Part shown: positions 5,838-6,255 of the stretch, piece after piece | Layout: every line of letters begins with the position of its first letter | How positions within the stretch are numbered: the stretch's first letter is position 1 | Source of the DNA: Actinomycetes bacterium | GTDB lineage: Bacteria > Actinomycetota > Acidimicrobiia > Acidimicrobiales > SZUA-35 | Assembly: GCA_024227975.1 (NCBI GenBank) | Contig: JAAETV010000660.1 | Span: 1-6,255, forward strand | Direction of reading: 5' to 3' | DNA length: 6,255 nucleotides | Notes under the pieces: model-generated | Seen by the model: only the letters and a program-made list of their open reading frames with translations | Told to the model about the DNA's origin: nothing | The model's database searches: none | Program-made: the position numbers and the translations under genes

Positions 5838-5845
5838 ACAATGCC

Positions 5846-6255
5846 ATGACGGAACGAGTAGCGCTGGTGACCGGAGGCGGCCGAGGTATCGGTCGCCAGA
5901 TTTGCTTGGCTCTAGCCGCCGACGAACGCAAGGTGGCGGTTGCAGATCTTCGCCATGAGGAAGCAGCTGAGACAGTGGCCGCCGTCGAGGCCGAGGGCGG
6001 GACCGCCATCTTCGTGCCTATGGACGTCACCGACAGTGATTCGGTGGCAGACGGTTTGCTCCAGGTCATCGACGAGCTGGGTTCGATCGAGATCCTGGTG
6101 AACTGTGCCGGCTGGGATGACCTCAAGCCGTTCGTCGAGACCGATGAGGCCTTCTGGGACAGGGTTGTCGAGGTCAACTACAAGGGCGTCCTGCGCACGA
6201 CCCATGGCTGTCTGCCGTCGATGATCGAAGCGGGGTTCGGACGAATCGTCAATAT
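5846..6255 (+). CDS. Short-chain dehydrogenase/reductase, BadH-like, N-terminal part (cut by window end)
   Basis: NAD(P)-dependent oxidoreductase of the classical SDR superfamily; about 136 residues are visible and the frame is open at the edge. The start is MTERVALVTGGGRGIGRQ, with the cofactor motif TGGGRGIG (9-16). D34 at the end of strand 2 (VAVADL) favours NAD(H) over NADP(H). MDVTD (59-63) contacts the adenine, NCAG is at 86-89, N111 is the tetrad asparagine (VEVNYKG), and GRIVN lies at the end. The catalytic Ser and Tyr-x-x-x-Lys lie beyond the window. The GWD sequence after NCAG and the phrase PFVETDEAFWDRVVEVNYKG resemble BadH, the 2-hydroxycyclohexane-carboxyl-CoA dehydrogenase of alicyclic acid degradation, and related hydroxyacyl-CoA dehydrogenases. 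That substrate class is a reasonable guess only. It starts 39 nt after the methyltransferase stop with its own strong ribosome site. Confidence 0.87.
   Translation, partial: MTERVALVTGGGRGIGRQICLALAADERKVAVADLRHEEAAETVAAVEAEGGTAIFVPMDVTDSDSVADGLLQVIDELGSIEILVNCAGWDDLKPFVETDEAFWDRVVEVNYKGVLRTTHGCLPSMIEAGFGRIVN

Overview
The window is G+C-rich bacterial DNA, densely coded, with short intergenic gaps. The gene types suggest an actinobacterium: a YpfJ-type neutral zinc metallopeptidase with one N-terminal anchor, a small two-cysteine lipoprotein, a short flavodoxin and a BadH-like SDR. Apparently leaderless promoters (TANNNT 6-7 nt before an ATG) point the same way. A member of the class Acidimicrobiia is my best guess, but this is inference without any marker gene. 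No mobile element, CRISPR array, tRNA or rRNA is visible.

Layout. (a) 1-215, minus: N-terminal end of a PLP-dependent lyase/thiolase-type enzyme, cut by the window edge. It diverges from (b) 264-1199, plus: membrane-anchored HEXXH zinc metallopeptidase. (c) 1276-2208, minus: pseudouridine-5'-phosphate glycosidase PsuG, convergent with (b). Its GTG start overlaps the end of (d) 2195-2497, minus: small lipoprotein. (e) 2616-4070, plus: amidase-signature hydrolase with an intact Ser-Ser-Lys triad, divergent from (d). (f) 4100-4537, minus: short flavodoxin, convergent with (e). (g) 4650-4916, plus: a SelW-like (Rdx family) selenoprotein with an in-frame UGA at codon 13, forming a CxxU redox motif. 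(h) 4943-5806, plus: SPOUT-class TrmH/SpoU RNA methyltransferase. (i) 5846-6255, plus: N-terminal part of a BadH-like SDR, cut by the window edge.

The main result is (g). Standard gene calling breaks at the TGA (4686-4688) and leaves only a 69-codon GTG fragment. Reading through the TGA gives a complete 88-residue SelW-like protein. A 6-bp hairpin with a 5-nt loop lies 17 nt after the UGA, where a bacterial SECIS element should be. This predicts that the organism decodes selenocysteine, although selA, selB, selC and selD are not in the window.

How the genes work together: (d) and (c) are translationally overlapping and probably one operon. (g), (h) and (i) run in the same direction with gaps of 26 and 39 nt and may be co-transcribed. 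(f) and (g), both small redox proteins, share a 112-nt divergent control region. The remaining neighbours have no obvious common pathway, and the region reads as ordinary chromosomal housekeeping and accessory metabolism.
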